Shown in pieces: positions 26,534 through 34,564 of a stretch of DNA of 64,000 bases. The translations under genes were made by a program, and so were the position numbers. This stretch comes from an uncultured Carboxylicivirga sp. Its GTDB lineage: Bacteria > Bacteroidota > Bacteroidia > Bacteroidales > Marinilabiliaceae. The stretch is from NCBI RefSeq assembly GCF_963674565.1, contig NZ_OY771430.1, positions 5,518,001-5,582,000 of the forward strand, written 5' to 3'. How positions within the stretch are numbered: position 1 is the stretch's first letter; each line of letters opens with the position of its first letter. Under the pieces are notes generated by a model, which was not told the DNA's origin, searched no databases, and saw nothing but the letters and a program-made list of their open reading frames with translations.

Positions 26534-26998
26534 TTATAGGTTTAACTCGCTCAATATCTGATTTGTATGATCTTTTGTTTTTACTTTTTCAAAGATCTTT
26601 GTAATTGTGCCCTCTTCGTCAATAATAAATGTTTTTCTCAAAACACCCATGTAAGTTTTACCATACAACTTCTTTTCTCCCCATGCATTGTACATCTCAA
26701 GAATCTCTTTTTCAGTGTCTGCAATTAGGTTGAATCTAAGATTGTGTTTGGTAATAAATTTCTGGTGCGACGAAATACTGTCGGGACTTACACCTATTAC
26801 TTCAAAGCCTTTATCGGTAAGTTCATCATAGTTCTCACTTAGATTACACGATTCAGCAGTACAGCCGGGTGTATTGTCTTTAGGGTAGAAATATAAAATT
26901 ACTTTTTTGCCTTTAAAATCCTCAAGGCTGATTGTGTTATTATCCTGATTGATTCCTTTGAAAACAGGGGCTTTGTCGCCTTCTTTTACTACTGACAT
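26534..26998 (-). CDS. bcp: Thioredoxin-dependent thiol peroxidase (BCP/PrxQ type)
   Basis: 154 residues. YFYPKDNTPGCTAESCNLSENYDEL holds the peroxidatic Cys of TPGCT and a nearby Cys five residues later, the PrxQ/BCP arrangement. GVSPDSISSHQKFITKHNLRFNLIADTEKEI is typical. It reduces hydroperoxides with thioredoxin. The start at 26998 is chosen over 27040 because a TATATTTG -7 box sits at 27021-27028 and would lie inside the longer version. It is first in a likely bcp-recA operon. Confidence 0.95.
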   Translation of the reverse strand: MSVVKEGDKAPVFKGINQDNNTISLEDFKGKKVILYFYPKDNTPGCTAESCNLSENYDELTDKGFEVIGVSPDSISSHQKFITKHNLRFNLIADTEKEILEMYNAWGEKKLYGKTYMGVLRKTFIIDEEGTITKIFEKVKTKDHTNQILSELNL

Positions 26999-27253
26999 AG
27001 CTAATGAAATTAATTGGTTACAAATATATTTAATATACAACGAATATGCTCAGGCTTGGTTCAAAAGTTATTAACATGCAATAATTCAATGTTGTAAGTG
27101 TTTTGTTAATCGTAATATTATTGTGCTTATTTGTATGTTATTCAATGCAGGTACCTTGCAATTAATATTATTGATTAACCTTAGTTATTCTGATAAGCAG
27201 GCTGCAAAATCGATTGGTTTGTTTAATTTTGAAGCTGCCAATACTAGAAAAAT

Positions 27254-29734
27254 ATGATTTTATTACGTATGAAAATTCAATACATTGTTTTGATAATGAT
27301 TGCATTTATGTCGTTAAAGATAAATGCACAGGAATCTTATACTTCAAAACAAGCATATGATATTTTTAAGGACGGTGATTATAATGAGGCTCAAAAGGCT
27401 TATGCGTATTTATTAACTAAGTACGATCGGGAGCCTAAATACAATTATTATTATGGAATATGTCTGTTACAGAATAATGAGAATATTTCGGAAGCTGTAA
27501 AAAGATTAAAATTTGCAGCATTAAAAGGTATTAGTCGTGATGCATATTACTATTTAGGAAGAGCTTATCAGTTGAATTATAATTTTGAAGAAGCTATTTC
27601 GCAATTTAATCGCTTTTTAAAATATGCTGCAGCTTCAGATATCCGTAATGAGAAAGCTGAAATGTATCTGCAGCAATGTAAAGTAAGTCTCGATTTATCA
27701 GCCAAAGTATATCATCTTGATGTATTATCAAGAGATACAGTGCAGAAGAAAACCTTCATTAATTACTATCATCCGGTGAAAGATGTGGGACGGATTATGC
27801 GGAATAGTGATTTCTTTGAATCCGGTGTTGACCCTGAGGGAGTGCTTTATCTGACTGAGCGAGGCGATCAGGTCTATTTTGCATTACTAAACGAAACTGG
27901 AAACAGGGATCTTTATAAAATGGAAAAGCTTCTGGATGGTTGGAGTGATAGTAAGCTTTTGAATGAATTGAATTCAGATGCTGATGATATGTATCCGTAT
28001 TTACTAATTGATGGACAAACCTTGTTTTTCTCTTCCGATCGTGAAGGAGGAATGGGAGGATTTGATATTTATAAATCAACCTATGATTCTGAAGCCAAGT
28101 CGTTTTCTTCTCCTGTTAATATGGGTATTCCATTTAACTCGCCCAAAGATGATTTCTTATTTGTGACGGATGAATTTAATGATAAAGGATGGTTTGCATC
28201 TAACCGGGAAACAAGTGATAGTACACTGATTGTTTATACTATACAATGGAATAATAAGGTAGTTAAAAATCTTGTTACAGATATGAATGTAGTTAAGGAG
28301 GTGGCTGCTTTACCACTTTCCGACCAGGGATTAAGTGCTACCAATAAAACGGATATGAATGGATCCGTTGATCAACAAAAGAAAAGCAATGAATTTCGTT
28401 TTATGGTTGCGGATACATTGGTTTATACTAAAAAAGAGCATTTTAATAGCCAGGAGGCATTGGAATATTTTCGTCAGAGTCAGCAGTTGATCCATCAGAA
28501 AGATAGTTTGTCAAATCTGATGAAAGGTCAGCGTGATAGGTATGCCAGAACTAATTCTGATGCCGAACGTGATATGTTGGTGAAGGATATTCTTTTGCTT
28601 GAAAAACAAGTGTATGGTTTGGATAGTAAAATTGAACAAACGCAAAATAATGCAAGGTATACCGAATTAACCAGAATTAAAGAGCTGATCCGCCAAGGAA
28701 GGTATATTGCACCTGATCAGGTAAAGACTGAAAAGAAGTCGGAAACAAAATTGAAAGAGATTCTTATTCCTTCGGAATATACCTACTTTACCAACGAAGA
28801 ATTTCAACGTAAATTGAATGAGTTGGATGAGATGTATCAACAGATTTTTGATCCATCAGAGATCGCACAGTTGAAAAAAGTAGACTCTTTATTTGTTTGG
28901 GGAAATATTCTTAGTTTGGAGTCATCTAAACTGCTTGAGGAAGCCGATAATCAACAAGCTGTAAAGGTTCCGGTTGTGTCTAATCCATTTAAAAAGAAGG
29001 ATGAGGAAGTCGATGAAGAAGTTGTTTCACCAGCTCAGGAAATGATCAATAAATCAAAGGAATTGAAGGAGATTTCTCTGGAATTATATCATCAGTCACT
29101 CGATCAGAAATATAAGATTTATGGTTCAAGGTTAATGAATATAGTAAAGTCAAGTTCAACCGCAGATTTTTCTTATATAGAACAACCGCAGATAGATGCA
29201 ACAACCTACTTTAAAAATGCTAAGGAGATGCTGAATCCTGTATTAGGATATGATATTGAAACTTATGAGAAGGCAGGTGCTTTAAAGCGATCGGGAGTGC
29301 AGGAACAAGAAAAAGCATTGTTTGCTTATGTAGAGAAGAAAGACGGTAATGAAGTTGTTGAAGAGCTGGTGGAAAAGGAAGAGGTTGTAGGTAATGTGCA
29401 AAAGACATATCAGGAGTTGCAAGGAATGGATGAGGAGTTAAAGAAACCTCAGGAAATTGTTCAGGCTGCTTTTAAGAAGGAATATGAATATCGTATACAG
29501 ATTGGAGTATTTCGAAATGAACCCAATGCTGAGGCATTAGGCCAATTACCAGAAATTACAAAAACAGAAATTCCTTCAAAAGATCTTACAAAATATTTTA
29601 CAGGTAGATATTCTAGTTATATTAAAGCTTCAGAAGAATTGGATAAAGTGAGGGCTGCCGGATTTAGTGGTGCATTTGTTGTAGTGTTTAAGGATGGTAA
29701 ACAAATTAATCTTACGGATGAATTAAAAAAATAG
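27254..29734 (+). CDS. Exported TPR / PD40-propeller / SPOR-like envelope protein
   Basis: 826 residues (Met6 at 27269 is an equally possible start). A signal peptide (...MSLKINAQ) precedes about four TPR helix pairs (30-150). A WD40-like PD40 stretch follows (200-320; SDADDMYPYLLIDGQTLFFSSDREGGMGGFDIYKST), then a long coiled-coil and charged middle region (380-740). The final 75 residues, EYRIQIGVFRNEPNAEAL...TGRYSSYIKASEELDKVRAAGFSGAFVVVFKDG, resemble a SPOR peptidoglycan-binding domain. The TPR-PD40 order resembles PorE-like T9SS proteins, but with SPOR instead of OmpA at the end. A cell-envelope role is inferred. A TAATTTTG -7 box is at 27224-27231. Confidence 0.8.
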   Translation: MILLRMKIQYIVLIMIAFMSLKINAQESYTSKQAYDIFKDGDYNEAQKAYAYLLTKYDREPKYNYYYGICLLQNNENISEAVKRLKFAALKGISRDAYYYLGRAYQLNYNFEEAISQFNRFLKYAAASDIRNEKAEMYLQQCKVSLDLSAKVYHLDVLSRDTVQKKTFINYYHPVKDVGRIMRNSDFFESGVDPEGVLYLTERGDQVYFALLNETGNRDLYKMEKLLDGWSDSKLLNELNSDADDMYPYLLIDGQTLFFSSDREGGMGGFDIYKSTYDSEAKSFSSPVNMGIPFNSPKDDFLFVTDEFNDKGWFASNRETSDSTLIVYTIQWNNKVVKNLVTDMNVVKEVAALPLSDQGLSATNKTDMNGSVDQQKKSNEFRFMVADTLVYTKKEHFNSQEALEYFRQSQQLIHQKDSLSNLMKGQRDRYARTNSDAERDMLVKDILLLEKQVYGLDSKIEQTQNNARYTELTRIKELIRQGRYIAPDQVKTEKKSETKLKEILIPSEYTYFTNEEFQRKLNELDEMYQQIFDPSEIAQLKKVDSLFVWGNILSLESSKLLEEADNQQAVKVPVVSNPFKKKDEEVDEEVVSPAQEMINKSKELKEISLELYHQSLDQKYKIYGSRLMNIVKSSSTADFSYIEQPQIDATTYFKNAKEMLNPVLGYDIETYEKAGALKRSGVQEQEKALFAYVEKKDGNEVVEELVEKEEVVGNVQKTYQELQGMDEELKKPQEIVQAAFKKEYEYRIQIGVFRNEPNAEALGQLPEITKTEIPSKDLTKYFTGRYSSYIKASEELDKVRAAGFSGAFVVVFKDGKQINLTDELKK

Positions 29735-29784
29735 GAATTGGTTTTTTACAAAAAAACTGTTTAATTTAAAGAAACATTTGACCT

Positions 29785-30060
29785 ATGGTTGCATTCAGTA
29801 AACGAAGCAAGCTTCCTGAAAAGGATGGAAGTAATAGTGAAAAGCGAATTCTTACACTTCATAATGACGATGTTAATACTTTCGATCATGTTATTGATGT
29901 GTTATGTGAGGTTTGTGAGCACGATGCTATTCAGGCAGAACAATGTGCCCTCATTACTCACTACAAAGGATCGTGCGACATTATGGTTGGTTCGGTTGAT
30001 AAACTTTTGACGATACAAGAGCAAATGGTTCAGGAAAAACTATTAGTTACCATTGATTAA
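29785..30060 (+). CDS. clpS: ClpS-like Clp protease adaptor
   Basis: 91 residues. The core LTLHNDDVNTFDHVIDVLCEVCEHDAIQAEQCALITHYKGSCDIMVG matches the ClpS fold: the HNDDxNTFDHV substrate-pocket loop and the H.KG motif. ClpS delivers N-degron substrates to ClpA/ClpC-type unfoldases. It is the first gene of a tight cluster with nfeD (6-nt gap) and floA (7-nt gap). Confidence 0.88.
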   Translation: MVAFSKRSKLPEKDGSNSEKRILTLHNDDVNTFDHVIDVLCEVCEHDAIQAEQCALITHYKGSCDIMVGSVDKLLTIQEQMVQEKLLVTID

Positions 30061-30066
30061 ATAACT

Positions 30067-30534
30067 ATGTCATTAACTGTTATTATCTTAATAATCCTTT
30101 TGGGATTATTTCTTTTAGTTCTTGAGTTTTTTGTTTTTCCCGGTGTAACGGTTGCAGGAATTGGAGGGTTCTTATTTGCAGCTGGTGGTATTTATTTGGT
30201 ATATGACAAATATGGAACATCATCGGGTAATATCGCCTTGGTTGGCACTTTGATTGCGGGTATTGTTATTTTGGTAATGGCTTTCCGGTCAAATACATGG
30301 AATCGTCTGATGCTTCAATCAAATATTGAAGGTAAAGTAGAAACAGTGAAGCAGGATGCTATAAAAGAGGGAGACGAGGGGGTTGCGGTAACCCGTTTAA
30401 ATCCAATAGGAAAAGTAAGCGTTAATTCTGAGCTGGTTGAAGGTCGTTGTCCCGGTCATTTTGTTGATGAAAACACGTCAGTTATAGTTCAAAAAGTATA
30501 CAAAACATACGTAATTGTAAAACCTAAAAATTAA
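30067..30534 (+). CDS. NfeD-like membrane protein
   Basis: 155 residues. Two or three N-terminal membrane helices (VIILIILLGLFLLVLEFFVFPGVTVAGIGGFLFAAGGIYLVY) are followed by a C-terminal OB-fold domain (EGDEGVAVTRLNPIGKVSVNSELVEGRCPGHFVDENTSVIVQKVYKTYVIVKP), the classic NfeD layout (short, protease-less form). NfeD partners flotillin-like proteins in membrane microdomains, and floA follows 7 nt downstream. Confidence 0.92.
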   Translation: MSLTVIILIILLGLFLLVLEFFVFPGVTVAGIGGFLFAAGGIYLVYDKYGTSSGNIALVGTLIAGIVILVMAFRSNTWNRLMLQSNIEGKVETVKQDAIKEGDEGVAVTRLNPIGKVSVNSELVEGRCPGHFVDENTSVIVQKVYKTYVIVKPKN

Positions 30535-30541
30535 ACTTATT

Positions 30542-31528
30542 ATGGAAGGTTTCGCTCCTATATTATTGATAGCGGCAGTTGTTGTCGTTGTCTTTTTATT
30601 CCTGTACTATGTACCTATTTTACTTTGGTTCTCGGCTTTAGTTTCAGGTGTTCGTATCTCACTAATTCAACTTGTTTTGATGCGAATTCGTAAGGTACCT
30701 CCAGGGGTTATCGTTCGTGCTCTGATTGAGGCTTCAAAAGCAGGGTTAAAAGAGATTAAACGTGATGAACTGGAAGCCCACTTTCTTGCCGGTGGTCATA
30801 TCGAAAACGTTGTGCATGCATTGGTTTCGGCCAATAAGGCAAATATAGACCTGAACTTTCAAATGGCTACGGCTATTGACCTGGCAGGTCGTGATGTGTT
30901 TGAAGCTGTTCAAATGTCAGTAAATCCAAAAGTAATTGATACGCCTCCAGTAGCTGCTGTTGCAAAAGATGGTATTCAGTTGATTGCAAAAGCGAGGGTT
31001 ACGGTTCGTGCCAATATTAAGCAATTAGTTGGTGGAGCTGGTGAAGAGACTGTTTTGGCAAGGGTAGGTGAGGGTATTGTATCCTCTATTGGTTCTTCTG
31101 TTTCGCATAAAGCAGTGTTGGAGAATCCTGATTCTATTTCAAAAGTAGTATTGGAAAAAGGTTTGGATGCAGGTACTGCATTTGAGATTTTATCAATTGA
31201 TATTGCTGATATTGATATAGGTAAAAACATTGGTGCTGGTTTGCAGATTGATCAGGCTGATGCAGACAAAAATATTGCCCAGGCTAAGGCTGAAGAAAGA
31301 AGAGCAATGGCTGTTGCCTTAGAGCAGGAAATGAAAGCTAAAGCTCAGGAAGCACGAGCAAAGGTAATTGAAGCAGAAGCTGAGGTGCCAAAGGCATTGG
31401 CTGAAGCATTCCGTAGTGGTAATCTTGGAGTGATGGATTACCTTCGATATAAAAATATTGAGGCTGATACGGCCATGCGCGATTCAATTGCGAAGCCCGG
31501 ACAGAAACCTCCTAAAAAAGATAATTAA
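30542..31528 (+). CDS. floA: Flotillin-like protein FloA
   Basis: 328 residues. An N-terminal membrane hairpin (ILLIAAVVVVVFLFLYYVPILLWFSAL) is followed by a SPFH/band-7 domain (SLIQLVLMRIRKVPPGVIVRALIEASKAGL...AVAKDGIQLIAKARVTVRANIKQLVGGAGEETVLARVGEGIV) and an Ala/Glu-rich coiled coil (QADADKNIAQAKAEERRAMAVALEQEMKAKAQEARAKVIEAEAEVPKALAEAFRSG). It scaffolds functional membrane microdomains. Last gene of clpS-nfeD-floA, ended by a strong terminator. Confidence 0.96.
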   Translation: MEGFAPILLIAAVVVVVFLFLYYVPILLWFSALVSGVRISLIQLVLMRIRKVPPGVIVRALIEASKAGLKEIKRDELEAHFLAGGHIENVVHALVSANKANIDLNFQMATAIDLAGRDVFEAVQMSVNPKVIDTPPVAAVAKDGIQLIAKARVTVRANIKQLVGGAGEETVLARVGEGIVSSIGSSVSHKAVLENPDSISKVVLEKGLDAGTAFEILSIDIADIDIGKNIGAGLQIDQADADKNIAQAKAEERRAMAVALEQEMKAKAQEARAKVIEAEAEVPKALAEAFRSGNLGVMDYLRYKNIEADTAMRDSIAKPGQKPPKKDN

Positions 31529-31535
31529 TTTTTTG

Positions 31536-31560
31536 AAGCTCCTTCGGGGGCTTTTTTTTT
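31536..31560 (+). terminator. Terminator of clpS-nfeD-floA
   Basis: AAGCTCC (31536-31542), UUCG tetraloop, GGGGCTT (31547-31553) with one G-T pair, then a run of T to 31560. A textbook intrinsic terminator. Confidence 0.9.
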
Positions 31561-31629
31561 GACTTTTAATTAGTTAATTCCGGACAATAATATTGAAGAA
31601 TAAAAAGTGCGGAAATTTTTGGAAAAGTT

Positions 31630-31660
31630 TTTGGAGATATGATTCTATTTACTACTTTTG
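31630..31660 (+). promoter_or_regulatory. Promoter of the tRNA cluster
   Basis: TTTG (31630-31633), exactly 19 nt, TACTTTTG (31653-31660): both Bacteroidota promoter elements at the canonical spacing. It predicts a start near 31667 and a leader of about 70 nt, in which ACTCTC/GAGAGT (31713-31718 with 31726-31731) forms a hairpin repeating the acceptor-stem sequence of the following tRNA-Ser. Confidence 0.75.
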
Positions 31661-31738
31661 CAAACGCAATTGCAAACGGGGCGTACGATAGAGAAGTTTT
31701 GATGCAATTGTTACTCTCGAAAGGTGAGAGTGTAAAAA

Positions 31739-31825
31739 GGAGAGTTGGGTGAGTGGCTGAAACCACCAGTTTGCTAAACTGACGTACGGGAAACTGTACC
31801 GGGGGTTCGAATCCCCCACTCTCCG
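31739..31825 (+). tRNA. tRNA-Ser (GCU)
   Basis: Acceptor arms GGAGAGT (31739-31745) and ACTCTCC (31818-31824), discriminator G, a long class II variable arm (GTACGGG...CTGTAC), T-arm GGGGGTTCGAATCCCCC, anticodon GCT in the loop TTGCTAA. CCA is not encoded. Decodes AGC/AGU. Confidence 0.95.
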
Positions 31826-31839
31826 CTCAATATTGTTTT

Positions 31840-31914
31840 CGGGGTGTAGCGCAGTCCGGTTAGCGCACCTGGTTTGGGACCAGGGGGTCCCAGGTTCGAA
31901 TCCTGGTACCCCGA
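31840..31914 (+). tRNA. tRNA-Pro (UGG), copy 1
   Basis: Acceptor arms CGGGGTG and TACCCCG, anticodon loop TTTGGGA (TGG), T-arm CCCAGGTTCGAATCCTGG, discriminator A. CCA not encoded. Identical over all 75 nt to the copy at 31969-32043. Confidence 0.95.
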
Positions 31915-31921
31915 CTACTTT

Positions 31922-31955
31922 AAGAACTTTGTAATGATAAAGTTCTTTGTTTTTA
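31922..31955 (+). terminator. Terminator between the two tRNA-Pro genes
   Basis: AAGAACTTT (31922-31930) / AAAGTTCTT (31939-31947), a perfect 9-bp stem with an 8-nt loop, followed by TGTTTTT. It suggests that the second copy is transcribed less, or by read-through. Confidence 0.75.
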
Positions 31956-31968
31956 TAGAATATTGTTT

Positions 31969-32043
31969 CGGGGTGTAGCGCAGTCCGGTTAGCGCACCTG
32001 GTTTGGGACCAGGGGGTCCCAGGTTCGAATCCTGGTACCCCGA
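31969..32043 (+). tRNA. tRNA-Pro (UGG), copy 2
   Basis: Identical to copy 1, including about 10 nt of 5' flank (TATTGTTT(T)CGGGG). It is the copy closest to the integrase gene (388 nt), so its 3' end is the obvious candidate attachment site. Confidence 0.95.
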
Positions 32044-32067
32044 CGATGAAAAAATCAAATCAAGTCA

Positions 32068-32108
32068 AAAGCTCATAAACCATTGTGTTTGTGAGCTTTT
32101 TTGTTTTT
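32068..32108 (+). terminator. Terminator of the tRNA cluster
   Basis: A 13-bp stem (32068-32080 with 32087-32099, one G-T pair) followed by TTTTTTGTTTTTT-like sequence. Strong intrinsic terminator. Confidence 0.85.
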
Positions 32109-32146
32109 TATTATCCTGTTTAGTAGCAAAATAAACCACATTTAAT

Positions 32147-32306
32147 GAGACCTATTCGGTGACCTCATTTTCTTATTATCTTTATATGTTGATATATGGT
32201 AACGATCAGATTCATAGTGTTTAATTTGGTTCGTTTTGATCGATTTTAACATTTGTTAAGTGACCTTACTAGGTGACCTCTGTTTCTATTTAACCGGTAG
32301 GTCACC
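32147..32306. repeat. Clustered GTGACCT repeats before the integrase gene (candidate arm sites)
   Basis: The word (G)GTGACCT occurs at 32158-32165, 32259-32266 and 32272-32279, a degenerate GAGACCT at 32147-32153, and an inverted copy AGGTCACC at 32299-32306. The direct copies come in pairs 12-13 bp apart. They lie 125-285 bp before the integrase ATG, where arm-type sites of tyrosine integrases, or sites for its regulator, are expected. The rest of 32109-32430 is A/T-rich without a gene. Confidence 0.6.
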
Positions 32307-32430
32307 AGATCTTTGTAAGATCTTGAATGATAGTCTTAATGGATTGATTCAATAATTATATTTGATCATTTTTATTGATTTTCTAAGACTTATGTTAATA
32401 ATCAAAATCAATCATTTAAAATAAAATATT

Positions 32431-33675
32431 ATGGGAAATAAGGTTAATACACTGGGAGTAGGGTTCTTGCTAAAACAGAGTAAAGGTAGAAACGGTCAAG
32501 CACCCTTGTATTTAAGGATAACTGTTAATGGAAAAAGGGCTGAAATTTCTTTAAAGTCTTTTGTTGATATTAATAAATGGGATTTTAATAAAGGATTGTA
32601 TGCCGGATACACCAGGGAAACTCAAAGGCTAAATACTCAACTGGAACAAATAAAAGGACATGTAGTAGATTGCTATCACCAACTTCAGGCCAGAAGAGAA
32701 ATAATAACAATTGATACAGTTAAAAATCTCTATTTAGGTATAGAAAAGTCAGATTTTACTTTAGTGAAGCTTTTTGAATATCATAATTCAGAAATGAAGG
32801 ATATTCTTAGGTGGGGAACATTGAAAAACTATTTTACAACAGAGAAATATATTAAACGCTATTTAATCAAGAAGCATTTTATCAGAGATATTCCGTTATC
32901 TCAACTCAAATATGGTTTCCTCACTGGTTTTGAGAAGTTCATGAAAGAGTCGGAGCCTATTAATCCGGATAATCCATGCAATCATAACACTGTAATGAAG
33001 CATATTGAGAGGATGAAAAAAGTGATTAATCTGGCTGTTAGAAATGAATGGCTGGAAAAAGATCCTTTTGTGAAATTTAAGCCTAAATATATACGAAAAG
33101 AAATTGCCTATTTGGATGAAGATGAATTGGCAAGGATTCAATTTAAAGATTTTTCCATCTCGAGGCTTGATTATGTCAGGGATTTGTTCATTTTCAGTTG
33201 TTATACAGGGCTATCTTATTCTGATGTGTGTGCATTGACAATTGATAATATACAGTTTGGGATTGATGGTAATAAATGGATTATTACATATAGGATCAAA
33301 ACGAATCAGCAGGTTAAAGTACCCATCTTACCTCAGGCAGAAGAAATAATTAATAAATATCAGGATAATCCCAGAGTTGAAATGTCAGGGAAACTTCTTC
33401 CGATATTCACAAACCAGAAAATGAATTCATATCTAAAAGAGATTGCCGATTTATGTGATATCCCAAAGCATTTAACTTTTCATGTTGCCAGACATACGTT
33501 TGCAACTACAGTTACATTGAAAAATGGTGTACCCATAGAATCTGTATCTAAGTTATGGGGACATCGAAGTATTGCAACAACTCAGATTTATGCTAAAGTT
33601 ATTGATACAAAGTTAAGTCAGGATATGCAACGATTACGTGATGTTTTACCGATTAAGGATAGAAGTGTGAGGTAG
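32431..33675 (+). CDS. Tyrosine recombinase/integrase, Bacteroidota mobile-element type
   Basis: 414 residues. An N-terminal arm-binding domain (VGFLLKQSKGRNGQAPLYLRITVNGKRAEISLKSFVDINKWDF), a SAM-like core-binding domain (about 105-215) and a catalytic domain with H351-x2-R354 (HVARH), H378 (GHRS) and the nucleophile Y387 (IYAKV). The first catalytic Arg is replaced: the motif reads TGLSYSDV with S262. That substitution is also known in IntDOT-type integrases of Bacteroides, so the enzyme is probably active. It lies beside tRNA-Pro genes, pointing away from them, as for an island integrated at a tRNA 3' end. Confidence 0.93.
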   Translation: MGNKVNTLGVGFLLKQSKGRNGQAPLYLRITVNGKRAEISLKSFVDINKWDFNKGLYAGYTRETQRLNTQLEQIKGHVVDCYHQLQARREIITIDTVKNLYLGIEKSDFTLVKLFEYHNSEMKDILRWGTLKNYFTTEKYIKRYLIKKHFIRDIPLSQLKYGFLTGFEKFMKESEPINPDNPCNHNTVMKHIERMKKVINLAVRNEWLEKDPFVKFKPKYIRKEIAYLDEDELARIQFKDFSISRLDYVRDLFIFSCYTGLSYSDVCALTIDNIQFGIDGNKWIITYRIKTNQQVKVPILPQAEEIINKYQDNPRVEMSGKLLPIFTNQKMNSYLKEIADLCDIPKHLTFHVARHTFATTVTLKNGVPIESVSKLWGHRSIATTQIYAKVIDTKLSQDMQRLRDVLPIKDRSVR

Positions 33676-33780
33676 GGCTTTGATTTCTGCCAATAGTCAG
33701 AGCTCCCTCCCCAATAGATAATTAAGATGGTCCCACCATGTTTTTTAATCACTTTAATATTTCTGCCGTATAGTGTATCG

Positions 33781-33897
33781 CTCCTCCGAAAAATTGCTAA
33801 AATGTCACTAACTGTTAATGCAAGAGCGACATCATTTAATGGAGTTTATATACTCTTGCAATCAAACAGAAAGTGACATTAATTTTTGAAGGAGGAG
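33781..33897. repeat. 117-bp foldback (MITE-like) inverted repeat
   Basis: Three matching blocks occur in mirror order on both arms: CTCCTCC (33781-33787) with GGAGGAG (33891-33897), AATGTCACT (33801-33809) with AGTGACATT (33872-33880), and TGCAAGAG (33819-33826) with CTCTTGCA (33853-33860). Spacings between blocks agree within 3 nt. The centre is 26 bp. No ORF. It could be a miniature transposable element, ends of a collapsed IS, or a structured RNA behind the integrase gene. Confidence 0.65.
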
Positions 33898-34491
33898 TGA
33901 GAAATGATCGGTAGAAAATGATGACTTTATTTTTCTACTTTTTTCAATTGACAGCTATAAATATTCCTTAGAATACAGAATGTGATACAATTTGGTTGGT
34001 TTTGGTGCATTTTACATATTGTAAAGTTAGAATCCATCCCGTAATTTAAATTACTGTAATAAGCAGGACTAAATTACAGATATATGATATTCAAGGAGAT
34101 TTTTTTAAGGTACGCATTTTTATCCATGCTTCAGCAAAGATGTTGTCGGCCATGGTTTCCTGCAAAAGCGTTCGGCATAAACCCGCCTAAATCAATCAAA
34201 CACATTTTATTTGCCAACGCACTAGCCCGACAGCAAAAAGCTTGTTATTATTTCGTACCTCATAATACAAGCCCTTTGCTTTGTCCGCTCAAAATTTATT
34301 TGAATTGATTTCTCTTGCTCACACAAGGGCTATTTATTCCGTTTCCTTTTGCGAAACCATGACCTTATTTGAAGGGTGGCTTACGCATGTAAAAAAGCAG
34401 TAATGTATGTATATGAAGTTAGAAGATGGAATAGAATCAATATGATTTTGTTAGCTAATTGTCGCTGCAAAGTTACCTCTTAAAAACAAAT
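33898..34491. other. Non-coding mobile-element debris
   Basis: No supportable gene. The part 34120-34300 is visibly more GC-rich than its surroundings, and its only reading frame (34084-34308) has no recognisable protein character. The segment looks like a remnant or a conserved non-coding piece of a mobilisable element, judged only from its position between integrase and MobC-like genes. Confidence 0.4.
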
Positions 34492-34531
34492 GCAAGATGT
34501 GTTTTTCAGTACCTGAAAACAAAATTCTTGC
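34492..34531. promoter_or_regulatory. Imperfect palindrome before the MobC-like gene
   Basis: GCAAGA ... TGTTTTTCAG (left arm 34492-34509) mirrors CTGAAAACA ... TTCTTGC (right arm 34513-34531) around a 3-nt centre. It ends 33 nt before the start of the small ribbon-helix-helix gene. It may be an autoregulatory operator or part of an oriT. Confidence 0.5.
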
Positions 34532-34564
34532 TCTCCGAGAGATGATGAAATTTATGGGTAGTTA

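Noticed and set aside
31840..32043. The repeated tRNA-Pro unit as a CRISPR-like or recombination array
   Set aside because: Only two units, each a complete tRNA with its own terminator; an ordinary tRNA duplication is sufficient.
33950..33970. AATTGACAG near 33950 as another operator copy
   Set aside because: Only the last half-site matches; the TTTACA and TTGAAA parts and the promoter box are absent.
34084..34308. 74-codon reading frame in the mobile debris
   Set aside because: Its translation is rich in Cys, Pro and aromatic residues without a fold pattern, and it has no ribosome-binding or promoter support; treated as non-coding.
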